Positions 16,336-26,918 of a stretch of DNA of 44,560 nt are shown here, one piece after another. The notes below the pieces were generated by a model. The model was not told the origin of the DNA and did no database searches. It worked only from the letters and a program-made list of their open reading frames with translations. This DNA comes from Nevskia sp. (GTDB taxonomy: Bacteria > Pseudomonadota > Gammaproteobacteria > Nevskiales > Nevskiaceae): contig JARLJS010000202.1 in NCBI GenBank assembly GCA_031291075.1, positions 1-44,560 on the forward strand, read 5' to 3'. Each line of letters begins with the position of its first letter. Within the stretch, counting starts at the first letter, position 1. Made by a program: the position numbers and the translations under genes.

Positions 16336-18083
16336 GGCTTGTGCTCCGTCGTGGCCGTGGTCGCGGATACCGTCTTGATCGGCGCTCCCATCTGTTGTTC
16401 CCTGGCAACGTGGTAACCGTGGCACTCCAGGCAGTTCGACTGGATCCTGGCGCTGCTGCCGGGGTCGCCGTGGCAGTCGCGGCAGCGCTTGAGGTCCGGC
16501 AGCAGGACGTCGGTGCTCAGCTTGGACGTGGTGGCGGCGTGGCAGCTCTCGCACTTCTCGGTGCGGTGCTCGGCGTGACTGAACGTCGCCTGCTCGAGCC
16601 GGTGGCGCCCAAGCGTCACCGGTTCGATGCTCCACGGCAGGGCCGGGTCCCCGGTGCGTTGCACCGTGTGGCAATAGCCGCAGACGCGCTTGTCGAACAC
16701 CTCGTCCTCGACGATGGCGGACTGCCGGTCGGCCCACTCCAGCGCGGCCCGCGCCTGCGGCGGGCTCAGCTGCTCGCCCGGCTTGCGCCGCAGCTGCACG
16801 ATCTCCGGCGCGCCCGGCTTGTGGACGCCGCCGGTCAGCGCCGCGCGGGCGTAGAAGTCGCGGATCACGCCCGCCACCTGCGTCGGCTGTGCATGCGGTA
16901 GCAGCCGGTCGGGCTCATCCGGATCGAAGTCCAGGCGGTGGCATTCGGCGCAGTGCTGCGGCATGTCGATGGGCTTGAACGAGATGCCCGAGGCATCCGG
17001 CTGGTGGCAGTCGCCGCAGACCAGCACCTTGGTGCCATGCGGGGACTTGATGCCCTTCGGGTTGAGGTGCTTGTCGTGCGGATACTTCAGGTTGGTATCC
17101 GAATGGAGGGTGGCGGGCTGGTCCTGGCTCGCCTCCATCCAGCGGAACTGACGGGAGGCCGGGTCGTAGCGCGCCACTTTTGGCGTGAACACGGGATGCT
17201 TTTGCGAGAAGCTGGTGGCCGGCGGCATCTTGCTGTCGGCAAAGCGCAGCTGCGGCTGGGCGTGGCAGTCCGTGCATTGCAGGTTGGCTTGCGACACCAG
17301 CGCCGCGTCGCCCTTGTGCTCGTGGTGGCAGTCCTCGCAGCGCGCCTGGGCGAACACCGGCATCTGCAGCAGGTGCGGGTCGTCCACGTGCTGCGCGGTA
17401 TCCTTGTGGCAGCTCAGGCAGGCCTCGTTGCGCACCCGCACGAACGGCACCTCATGACATTTGGCGCAATCGTTGCTGAAGAACGAATGGAAGCTGCTGA
17501 AGTGGCCGGGCACCCAGATGCGGTCGGTCGGTTTCCATGCCGGGGCCTGGGGCGGCGGGGTGTAATCCGCCGCCGGAGCCGCCGCCCGGCTTGGCGGACC
17601 CTGGTAGCGCAGGTAGGCCGGGATCGCCAGTCCCGGCAGCAGTACCAGGAAGAACAACAGCCAGGCCAGGCGCCGGCGCGACAGGCCGGCCTCGTCCAGG
17701 GACATGCTCAGGCGGGTGTGGCGCTGGCTCTTTTCGTCGCGCGCCGAGATCGTCTCCTCGACCTCGACCTGCAGGTCGGCGCCGTCCTTGCCCGGGCTGA
17801 TCACCAGCCGGAAGCGGCCGAGTATGACGGTGTCGCCGCCGTGCAGCTTGTGCTCGGTCACCGGCGCGCCGTTGATCAGCATCATGTCGCCGGAGCGGGA
17901 CACGATGACGGCGTTCTTGCCGCTGCGCACCAGCTCGGCGTGGGCAATGGCGACGCGCAGGTCCGGCAGCTGGATGTCCTGGTCGGTGCCGCGGCCGATG
18001 CGCAGGTGCTCGGTGTCGAGCATGCGGTCGCGGGGGACGCGTTCGCCGCCTTGGCGGGCCCAGGTGCGGATCAGGAAGCGCAC
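16332..18083 (-). CDS. FHA-domain, single-pass membrane decaheme cytochrome c
   Basis: The 583-residue protein starts at GTG 18083, 7 bp after the preceding stop. Residues ~15-100 form a forkhead-associated domain (IGRGTDQDIQLPD with Gly30-Arg31, AHAEL with His48, NG at 71-72), a fold that normally binds phosphothreonine peptides. The usual Ser before the RxHA-type His is Ala here, so phosphopeptide binding may be altered. One hydrophobic helix spans ~138-158. The remainder has ten CXXCH motifs (first Cys at about 206, 222, 249, 270, 356, 378, 468, 511, 534, 551). The topology should be FHA in the cytoplasm and hemes in the periplasm. The FHA-cytochrome join is unusual and could couple a phosphorylation signal to electron transfer. 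The start is likely but lacks a clear Shine-Dalgarno. Confidence 0.85.
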   Translation of the reverse strand: MRFLIRTWARQGGERVPRDRMLDTEHLRIGRGTDQDIQLPDLRVAIAHAELVRSGKNAVIVSRSGDMMLINGAPVTEHKLHGGDTVILGRFRLVISPGKDGADLQVEVEETISARDEKSQRHTRLSMSLDEAGLSRRRLAWLLFFLVLLPGLAIPAYLRYQGPPSRAAAPAADYTPPPQAPAWKPTDRIWVPGHFSSFHSFFSNDCAKCHEVPFVRVRNEACLSCHKDTAQHVDDPHLLQMPVFAQARCEDCHHEHKGDAALVSQANLQCTDCHAQPQLRFADSKMPPATSFSQKHPVFTPKVARYDPASRQFRWMEASQDQPATLHSDTNLKYPHDKHLNPKGIKSPHGTKVLVCGDCHQPDASGISFKPIDMPQHCAECHRLDFDPDEPDRLLPHAQPTQVAGVIRDFYARAALTGGVHKPGAPEIVQLRRKPGEQLSPPQARAALEWADRQSAIVEDEVFDKRVCGYCHTVQRTGDPALPWSIEPVTLGRHRLEQATFSHAEHRTEKCESCHAATTSKLSTDVLLPDLKRCRDCHGDPGSSARIQSNCLECHGYHVAREQQMGAPIKTVSATTATTEHKP

Positions 18084-18090
18084 GGCGCGG

Positions 18091-19065
18091 CTACCAGTAG
18101 AGGAACACGGACAGGATGTGCGCCGTCAGCGCGGCCAGCAGGCCGAAGGTGAGGGGCACATGGATGAACAGCCAGACCTGCATGCGCGCGTGCAGCTGAA
18201 TGTCGCGGTTGATGCGCGCCGTAAGGTCGCGCCGCCGCGCGATCAGGTCCAGCAGCTTCTGCACGTTCTCGCTGTCGTGCGTGCCGCCGGCCAGCTGCGA
18301 GGCCATGAACATCACGGTGGACTGCATGTCCGGCTCGTTCTTGAGCTTGGGCGCCTTGCGCTCGGGACGGATCTGGGTGGCCATGAAGCTGGTCGTCTCG
18401 CTCAGCTCCTTGCTGATGCGATCGAAGGACTTGCGCTCCGGTTCGCGCGGGCCGAACAGCAGCGCGCGCAGACCGCCGCCGATGCGGACGCGGTCCACCG
18501 AACGCACCACCACCTGGTGCACCTGCGGATCGAGGGCGTCCGCCAGCTTGAGCGACTGGTCGTTGATCTCGTCGATCTCCGACAGCCAGACCTCGCGGGT
18601 GCCCTGGCCCCGGTTGGCGGTGATCAGCTCGGGGTAGCGGGCGTAGGCGACGATGCCGTAAATGCCGCTGAGGATGACCCCCAGCATCAGCGCATAGGCC
18701 AGGGTGTGCACGTTCCAGCCGAAGTGGAAGCCGGTGTGCAGGGTGGCGATGGTGATCAGCGCCAGGCCGAGATAGACGTGGGCGGACGCCCAGCCGCGCA
18801 CGGTGCCGAGGTTGGAGGTGTAGCGCCGCTTGCGCCAGCCGAGGAAGGTGAGCCAGACGATCAGCAGGGCGCCGATGGTGCCGAGCGCGTAGCCCAGCCA
18901 GGTGCCGCCGTTGGGGCCTTCCGGCGGGCTGTGCCAGCAGTAGGCGACGATCGCCGCGACGCACAGCAGCGTCGCCAGCTTGAAATAGCGGAAGCCGGCA
19001 TGGACCAGGAAGCCCTCGTGGGTGGCCGCTGCCGCGGCCGGCGCCCCGCTGCTGTCTGCGGCCAT
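18091..19065 (-). CDS. Five-helix membrane b-type cytochrome, probably diheme
   Basis: The 324-residue protein has hydrophobic segments at ~25-44, 55-77, 93-117, 120-142 and 295-321, with a long hydrophilic loop (~145-290) between the fourth and fifth. Helix three carries His96 and His110, and helix five carries His302 and His316. The 14-residue spacing in both helices is the classic pattern for two bis-His b hemes spanning a membrane. This suits a quinone/quinol or Fe-S protein partner passing electrons across the inner membrane. ATG 19065 starts 2 bp after the stop of the FAD/Fe-S gene and the gene ends 7 bp before the FHA-cytochrome, so the three form one transcript. No exact family name was recognised; succinate-dehydrogenase- or cytochrome b561-like membrane anchors are the closest comparison. 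Confidence 0.75.
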   Translation of the reverse strand: MAADSSGAPAAAAATHEGFLVHAGFRYFKLATLLCVAAIVAYCWHSPPEGPNGGTWLGYALGTIGALLIVWLTFLGWRKRRYTSNLGTVRGWASAHVYLGLALITIATLHTGFHFGWNVHTLAYALMLGVILSGIYGIVAYARYPELITANRGQGTREVWLSEIDEINDQSLKLADALDPQVHQVVVRSVDRVRIGGGLRALLFGPREPERKSFDRISKELSETTSFMATQIRPERKAPKLKNEPDMQSTVMFMASQLAGGTHDSENVQKLLDLIARRRDLTARINRDIQLHARMQVWLFIHVPLTFGLLAALTAHILSVFLYW

Positions 19066-19067
19066 CC

Positions 19068-21473
19068 TCAATCCCTCCGCGCCACGCGCAGGAACTGTTC
19101 GGGGCTGACGCGCCGCGCGGCGCCGGTGGGGCAGGCGCGGACGCAGGCCGGGCCCCCGGCCTGGCCCTTGCACATGTCGCACTTGGCGGCGCGCTTGGGC
19201 ATGCCGTCATGGTGATGGTGGTGGTCCTCCGCCGCGCCCGGCTCGCGGCCGCCGAACAGCATCCAGCGCCACAGGCTCGGCTTGGCCTTGCTCTCGATGC
19301 CCATCTGGATCACGCCGTAGGGGCAGTTGCGCTGGCAGTTGCCGCAGCCGATGCAGGAGTCGCTGATGTAGACCTCGCCGTTGGGGGAGCGCTTGATCGC
19401 GTCCGGCGGGCAGTCCTTCATGCAGTGCGGGTGCTCGCAATGGCGGCAGGACGTCGGCACGTGGATGTTTTCGTAGGTCGGGCCGGCGGCGCGGTTCAGG
19501 CGCGACAGGCCGCCATGGGTGCTGGCGCAGGCCTTCTCGCACTGGTCGCAGCGCACGCACAGCGACTCGTCGATGAGCAGCACATCGGTGGCCTCGCCCA
19601 CGCCCTGCGACATGAGGAAGCCGATCACGCCGCCACGCTCGGGCTGCTGCAGGGCGGCAACGTTGCGTGCCAGGCGCGACTTGTAGCGTTCCTCCACGCG
19701 GGCCTTGACCTGCGGCATGCGGGCCAGCAGATCCTTGAAGGCAGCGCCGTCGATGCGGATGGTTTCCGCCGCCACCGCCGCGATGGCGGTGCCGGAGCGG
19801 GGCAGGTTGCTGACCAGGGCCATCTCGCCGACGTACTGGCCGGCCGGCACGTAGGCCAGCACCACGTCGCGGCCTTCCATGTGGCGGGAGATCGTGACCG
19901 AGCCGCGGCGGATCAGGTGCAGGCAATCGCCGGCATCGCCTTCGCGGAACAGCGTCTCGCCCGGCTTGAAGCTCATGACCGAGGCGCTGGCCACCAGCTG
20001 GGCCACGGTCTCCGGCGGGGCTTCCGGGGCGATATTGGCGAGGATGGCACGGCGCAGGAAGGCCTCGTCGACCACGCGCTTGACCGCCGGCACCGAGTAG
20101 ATGAGCTTGTTCATCGACCGGCGCGGCGTCTCCACCAGCACGCAGCTCCGGCCGGCGCGGGTGGTGGCGGAACGGCGGCGGCCCGAGATCAGGCTCATCT
20201 CGCCGAAGAACTCACCGGCGCCGAGACTGACCGTGCTGGTATGCCCTTCGGCGCCCGGCAGCTCGATCTCCACCTGCCCGTCGACGATGGAATAGAAGCT
20301 GTCGCTGTAGTCGTTGCGCTCGAAGATCACCTCGCCGGGCGACGGCGTGCGCACGTCGGAGTCGAGCAGGAACTCGCGCAGCTGCAGGCGCGTCAGCGGC
20401 GCCAGCACGGGCACCCGCTGCTGCACCAGATCCAGCGCGGCGTCGACGCTGGTGAAACCGGGCATGTTGCCGAACTTCTTGCGCAGCAGCGGCTCGTCGG
20501 CGGGCTCGAGCTTGTTGCCCTGGATGAACTCGATGACCTCGTAGCCCTGGTTCATCGCCTGCTTGATCAGCGGGAAGCCGGCCAGGGCGCCGATGATGTA
20601 GAGGCCCGGCACGTTCGACTCGTAGGTGCCGGAGACCGCCGGCAGGCTGGTCGGGTCCGGGGTGGGGAACACCACCCCGCAGGACTCCACGAACTTGCGC
20701 GGCGGGGTGGCGCCGAGGCGGGCGATGATGCGGTCGCAGGGCACCTGCACCTCGCCGGAGGCGGTATTGAGCACCAGCACCCCGCGCGGCTGTTTGTCCG
20801 GCTGCGGCTCGGCGCGGCGTGGCGCGCTGTTGTAGAAGCACTGCACGCGGCCGTCGGCGATGGCCTTGAGGATGGCGGCGTTGTTGGCGCCCTTGGCGCG
20901 GTCGAACTCGTCGCGGCGGTTGACGATGATGACCTTGTTGCGGTCGGACAGGGCGATGGCGTTCTCGATCGCCGCGTCGCCGGCGCCCACCACGATGATG
21001 GTCTCCTCGGCGTACTCGTCCGGGTCGTCGAGCTGGTACTGCACGAACTGCTCGTCCTCGCCGGGGCAGCCGAGCTTGCGGATGTTGCCCTGCAGGCCGA
21101 TCGCCATGACCACGAACTCGGCGGTTACCGCGCCGCCGTCAGCCAGCTTGAGCGTGAAGGCGCCGCGCGAACCGCTGACCCCGGTGACCTCGGCGCGGTG
21201 GCGCACGTTGGTCTTGTGGCCGGCGCACTCCTTGTTCCAGGTGTCGAGGATTTGCTCGCGCTTGCCGGCGGCGAAGGACACCGGGCTGCGCAAAGGCAAT
21301 ATCGACGGCTCCGCCATCACGTATTTACCCTTCTGATAGCGGTAAATCGTGTTGGAAAGGTGATCCTCGGCCTCCAGCAGCACGTGCGAAAGGCCAAGTT
21401 CGGCCGCGTGGGCAGCGGCGGACAAGCCGGCAGGCCCCGAGCCAATCACGGCAATTTTATACTGGTCTCCCAT
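19068..21473 (-). CDS. Flavin reductase with two cNMP-binding domains and a four-cluster ferredoxin tail
   Basis: The 801-residue product is cytoplasmic (no signal). Residues 5-320 form a two-dinucleotide-binding flavoprotein: IGSGPAGLSAA (residues 10-20) for FAD and VVGAGDAAIENA (161-172) for NAD(P)H. It resembles YpdA/ferredoxin-NADP reductase-type proteins and lacks the CxxC of thioredoxin reductase. Residues ~365-475 and ~485-600 are two cyclic-nucleotide-binding domains, with phosphate-cassette segments FGEMSLISGRRRSATTRA and VGEMALVSNLPRSGTAIA. The C-terminal ~160 residues hold 16 Cys in four groups (639-649, 676-688, 707-717, 765-781), enough for four [4Fe-4S] clusters as in DmsB/NrfC-type subunits, plus a five-His run at 751-755. 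It is the first gene of the redox operon and may pass NAD(P)H electrons to the b-type cytochrome under cNMP control; direction is inferred. An in-frame TTG at 21482 is an alternative start. Confidence 0.85.
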   Translation of the reverse strand: MGDQYKIAVIGSGPAGLSAAAHAAELGLSHVLLEAEDHLSNTIYRYQKGKYVMAEPSILPLRSPVSFAAGKREQILDTWNKECAGHKTNVRHRAEVTGVSGSRGAFTLKLADGGAVTAEFVVMAIGLQGNIRKLGCPGEDEQFVQYQLDDPDEYAEETIIVVGAGDAAIENAIALSDRNKVIIVNRRDEFDRAKGANNAAILKAIADGRVQCFYNSAPRRAEPQPDKQPRGVLVLNTASGEVQVPCDRIIARLGATPPRKFVESCGVVFPTPDPTSLPAVSGTYESNVPGLYIIGALAGFPLIKQAMNQGYEVIEFIQGNKLEPADEPLLRKKFGNMPGFTSVDAALDLVQQRVPVLAPLTRLQLREFLLDSDVRTPSPGEVIFERNDYSDSFYSIVDGQVEIELPGAEGHTSTVSLGAGEFFGEMSLISGRRRSATTRAGRSCVLVETPRRSMNKLIYSVPAVKRVVDEAFLRRAILANIAPEAPPETVAQLVASASVMSFKPGETLFREGDAGDCLHLIRRGSVTISRHMEGRDVVLAYVPAGQYVGEMALVSNLPRSGTAIAAVAAETIRIDGAAFKDLLARMPQVKARVEERYKSRLARNVAALQQPERGGVIGFLMSQGVGEATDVLLIDESLCVRCDQCEKACASTHGGLSRLNRAAGPTYENIHVPTSCRHCEHPHCMKDCPPDAIKRSPNGEVYISDSCIGCGNCQRNCPYGVIQMGIESKAKPSLWRWMLFGGREPGAAEDHHHHHDGMPKRAAKCDMCKGQAGGPACVRACPTGAARRVSPEQFLRVARRD

Positions 21474-21572
21474 ACCCCCCAAAAGCGTGGTTTGACCGCG
21501 GCGGCCGCGTGAGTACTATGCTCAACTTAGCAAAGCGATTCAACGGGGCACAGCACGCGTATGGGGGGTATG
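21471..21572. repeat. Mirror-image GGGGGGTATG start-region repeat of divergent genes
   Basis: The sequence GGGGGGTATG occurs at 21563-21572 on the plus strand and as its exact complement at 21471-21480. Each copy covers the translation-start region of one of the two divergent redox genes, and both proteins can begin Met-Gly-Gly-Met depending on the start used. The symmetry could be an operator, a shared translation signal or chance. Confidence 0.6.
21492..21519 (+). promoter_or_regulatory. Sigma-70 promoter for the pentaheme cytochrome gene
   Basis: TTGACC (21492-21497) and TACTAT (21514-21519) are separated by 16 bp and lie about 42 bases before ATG 21561. Both hexamers match the sigma-70 consensus in five of six positions or nearly so. 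It is the only region that can drive this gene, as the neighbour is divergent. No comparably good promoter was seen on the minus strand for the redox operon. Confidence 0.6.
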
Positions 21573-22892
21573 CGTAAGACAATCGTGCGTCTAGTGGCCG
21601 TGGTGCTGCTGCCCTGGGCTGCGGCCGGTTCTGCCGCGGACGCGGGCAAGCACCTCGGTGTGGCCAGCTGCGCCGGCAGCACCTGCCATGGCTCGACGCG
21701 CCCGTTCACCGACAGTCGCATCCGCCAGGACGAGTATTTCACCTGGCAGCGCAAGGACGCCCATACCCGTGCATACGACACCCTGCTGTCCGAGCGCTCG
21801 CAGGAAATCGCGCACAAGCTCGCTCTGAAGGATGCCGCCAACGCGCCGCGCTGCCTGGTCTGCCACGCCGAGAATGCGCCCCAGGCGCAGCGCGGCGAGC
21901 GCTACATGGTGACCGACGGCATCGGCTGCGAGGCCTGCCATGGTGGCTCCGAGCACTGGATCCGCGAGCACACCGCCGGCTATAAGACGCTGGCGGACCG
22001 CAGCGCGGCCGGCCTGTACCCGACCTGGGATCCCATCGCCCGTGCCAGGCTGTGCTCCGGCTGCCACGTCGGCGACAACGACCATCCGATGAGCCACGCG
22101 ATCATGGCGGCCGGCCACCCGCCGATCCTGTTCGAGCTCGACACTTTCGAGGTGCTGGAGCCGCCGCACTGGCGCGTGGATGCCGGCTATGTCGAGCGCA
22201 AGGGACCGCAGGATCCGGCGCGTAACTGGGCCGCCGGGCAGGTCGAGGGCGCGCGTGCGGTACTGGAGAACCTGGCCGGGCCGCGTTTCCATGGGGGCGC
22301 CTTCCCGGAGTTGGCGTTCTTCGACTGCAACGCCTGCCACCATTCGCTGATCAAGGGTGGCCGGGCCCGGCCGCAGCGCAGCGGCGGCCTGCCGGACGGC
22401 TCGGTGCCGCTGGCCGACTCGCAACTGGTGATGCTGATCCGCTGGCTGGACGTGGTCGAGCCGGCGGCCGGACGCAAGTGGCACGACCAGTGGGTGGCCC
22501 TGCAGGCGGCCAGCCAGCGCAGCAGCGGCGAGGTGCAATCCCAGGCGCGGAACATGCTTGTCACCCTGGATTCCGTTCTGGTGCCGAAGGTGCGCGCCAC
22601 TACCCTGGACGACGCCCAGCTGCGGAGCCTGCTGAAGAGCATTGTGGCCGAGGCGCGCGGCAGCCACGCCGGCGATTTCAGCAACGCCGAGCAGACGGCG
22701 ATGGCCGTGTCGGTGCTGACCACCGCGCTGTCCGAGCGCGGTGCCGAGCAGGTGTCCGACGGCCTGCGCAAGGCGGTGGACGGCCTCTACGCGCAGGTGA
22801 TGGATCGCGACCGCTTTCAGCCGGACAGCTATCGCGGCTCGGTCGAAAAGGTCGCAGTGGCCCTCGGACTGGCGCGGGGCGCGGCCGACTGA
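21561..22892 (+). CDS. Exported pentaheme cytochrome c (cytochrome c554-like)
   Basis: The 443-residue protein has a signal peptide (MRKTIVRLVAVVLLPWAAAG, then SAADA, from the second Met). It carries four CXXCH motifs (CLVCH, CEACH, CSGCH, CNACH; first Cys about 98, 123, 165 and 256) and, near the mature N-terminus, CAGSTCH, a longer CX4CH. It resembles multiheme cytochrome c554-type domains, with conserved RIRQDEYFTW, AHTRAY and DGIGCEACHGG stretches. The last ~160 residues are helical without hemes. ATG 21561 is used; ATG 21570 is an alternative. The gene is divergent from the redox operon and shares its upstream region, so it probably works in the same electron chain in the periplasm. Redox partner unknown. 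Confidence 0.82.
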   Translation: MGGMRKTIVRLVAVVLLPWAAAGSAADAGKHLGVASCAGSTCHGSTRPFTDSRIRQDEYFTWQRKDAHTRAYDTLLSERSQEIAHKLALKDAANAPRCLVCHAENAPQAQRGERYMVTDGIGCEACHGGSEHWIREHTAGYKTLADRSAAGLYPTWDPIARARLCSGCHVGDNDHPMSHAIMAAGHPPILFELDTFEVLEPPHWRVDAGYVERKGPQDPARNWAAGQVEGARAVLENLAGPRFHGGAFPELAFFDCNACHHSLIKGGRARPQRSGGLPDGSVPLADSQLVMLIRWLDVVEPAAGRKWHDQWVALQAASQRSSGEVQSQARNMLVTLDSVLVPKVRATTLDDAQLRSLLKSIVAEARGSHAGDFSNAEQTAMAVSVLTTALSERGAEQVSDGLRKAVDGLYAQVMDRDRFQPDSYRGSVEKVAVALGLARGAAD

Positions 22893-22896
22893 GGCA

Positions 22897-22914
22897 GCCG
22901 CCCTCCCGGGCGGC
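22897..22914 (+). terminator. Hairpin after the pentaheme cytochrome gene
   Basis: A 7-bp GC-rich stem with a TCCC loop begins 5 bases after the stop codon, between this gene and gyrA. It has no T run, so it is at best a weak or factor-assisted terminator. Confidence 0.3.
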
Positions 22915-22957
22915 CCAGTGCTCCTCCGCAGGGCGCGGGTGGATGTTGCCGCTGTGT

Positions 22958-22963
22958 TAAAAT
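22958..22963 (+). promoter_or_regulatory. Possible -10 element for gyrA
   Basis: TAAAAT (22958-22963) in an otherwise GC-rich gap is a good -10 match about 64 bases before the gyrA ATG. No recognisable -35 lies at 16-18 bp upstream, so confidence is low. The 130-bp gap before gyrA shows no other feature. Confidence 0.3.
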
Positions 22964-23026
22964 AGGGCATGTAAATACCCCCGTGTCCTGCATACCGCCG
23001 CGTCCGTGGCGGCCCCCGATCCGCGC

Positions 23027-25690
<2,664 letters not shown>

Positions 25691-25699
25691 GAGATCCCC

Positions 25700-26779
25700 A
25701 TGAGAGTGTTTAATTTCAGCGCTGGTCCGGCGACGCTTCCCCTGACGGTCCTGCAGCAGGTGCAGGCCGAGCTGCTCGACTGGCACGGCAGCGGCATGTC
25801 GGTGATGGAAATGAGCCATCGCGACAAGGACTTCATGTCCATCGCCGCCGAGGCGGAAAAGGACCTGCGCGAACTGCTCGCCATTCCCGCCGGCTACAAG
25901 GTGCTGTTCATGCAGGGCGGCGCCCTGGGCCAGTTCGCGGTGGTGCCGATGAACCTGCTGCGCGGCAAGCACAGCGCCGACTACATCGTCACCGGCTCGT
26001 GGAGCGCCAAGGCGGTGAAGGAAATGGCGCACTACGGCAAGGCCAACGTCGCCGCCAGGCCGGCCGACGGAAAGTTCACGCATATTCCCGACCGTTCCAC
26101 CTGGAAGCTGGACCCGGACGCGGCCTACGTCCACTACACGCCCAACGAGACCATCGAAGGCGTGGAGTTCGGCTGGATTCCCGACGTCGGCAAGGTGCCG
26201 CTGGTCGCGGACTTCTCCTCCACCTTCCTGTCGCGGCCGCTGGACGTGTCGAAGTTTGGTTTGATTTACGCCGGCGCACAGAAGAACGCCGGCCCGGCCG
26301 GCATCACCATGGTGATCGTGCGCGAGGACCTGTTGGGCCAGGCCCTGCCGGCGACGCCCTCTGTATTCGACTACAAGCAGCTCGCCGACAACGAGTCGAT
26401 GCTCAACACCCCGCCGTGCTTCGCCTGGTACGTCTGCGGCCTGGTGTTCAAGTGGCTCAAGCACGAGGGCGGCCTGGTCGCGATGGCCGAGCGCAACCGG
26501 CGCAAGGCGGCGCTGCTCTACGACTACATCGACGGCCAGCCGTTCTACCGCAACCCGGTGGCGAAGCCGGATCGTTCCTGGATGAACGTGGTATTCACCC
26601 TGGCCAACGCCGAGCTGGACGGCGACTTCCTCAAGGGCGCGGTCAAGGCCGGCCTGCCGGGCCTGAAGGGCCACCGTTCGGTCGGCGGCATGCGCGCCAG
26701 CATCTACAACGCGATGCCGGAGGCCGGCGTGCAGGCGCTGGTCGACTACATGAAGGAATTCGTGCGCACGAGGGGGTGA
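25700..26779 (+). CDS. serC: Phosphoserine aminotransferase
   Basis: The 359-residue PLP enzyme converts 3-phosphohydroxypyruvate and glutamate to phosphoserine, and in many gammaproteobacteria also serves the pyridoxine pathway. The family hallmarks are visible: [11 protein letters not shown] at the start, [20 protein letters not shown] for the PLP-phosphate and ring contacts, and [10 protein letters not shown] carrying the PLP-binding Lys. Length is usual. It lies 9 bp after gyrA and before the LOG gene and serA, so two successive enzymes of serine synthesis (SerA then SerC) are encoded 0.8 kb apart. A weak GAGAG is all that is seen as a ribosome site. Confidence 0.97.
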   Translation: MRVFNFSAGPATLPLTVLQQVQAELLDWHGSGMSVMEMSHRDKDFMSIAAEAEKDLRELLAIPAGYKVLFMQGGALGQFAVVPMNLLRGKHSADYIVTGSWSAKAVKEMAHYGKANVAARPADGKFTHIPDRSTWKLDPDAAYVHYTPNETIEGVEFGWIPDVGKVPLVADFSSTFLSRPLDVSKFGLIYAGAQKNAGPAGITMVIVREDLLGQALPATPSVFDYKQLADNESMLNTPPCFAWYVCGLVFKWLKHEGGLVAMAERNRRKAALLYDYIDGQPFYRNPVAKPDRSWMNVVFTLANAELDGDFLKGAVKAGLPGLKGHRSVGGMRASIYNAMPEAGVQALVDYMKEFVRTRG

Positions 26780-26844
26780 GAGGATCGCATGCCTGGCGAG
26801 CATCGCTCGCCGCGATCCTCGAACGCCCGGCCAGAATGGCCGGG
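26780..26844. repeat. Two adjacent hairpins in the serC-LOG gap
   Basis: The first hairpin has arms 26780-26788 and 26812-26820 (GAGGATCGC with its complement) enclosing an inner stem GGCGAG/CTCGCC (26795-26800, 26806-26811). The second has arms 26826-26833 and 26837-26844 (CCCGGCCA with its complement). No T run follows, so these may attenuate transcription, stabilise mRNA or belong to a REP-like family. The rest of the 139-bp gap shows nothing else. Confidence 0.5.
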
Positions 26845-26918
26845 CCGGGGGTTCCGGCAGAGGTCAAAGTCGCGCCAGGGATGGCAGCACCAAGTTTGAT
26901 GAGCCAGGCAGGGTTTCC

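Noticed and set aside
23006-23026. GTG 23006 as gyrA start
   Set aside because: ATG 23027 gives residue numbering identical to E. coli GyrA at positions 83, 87 and 122.
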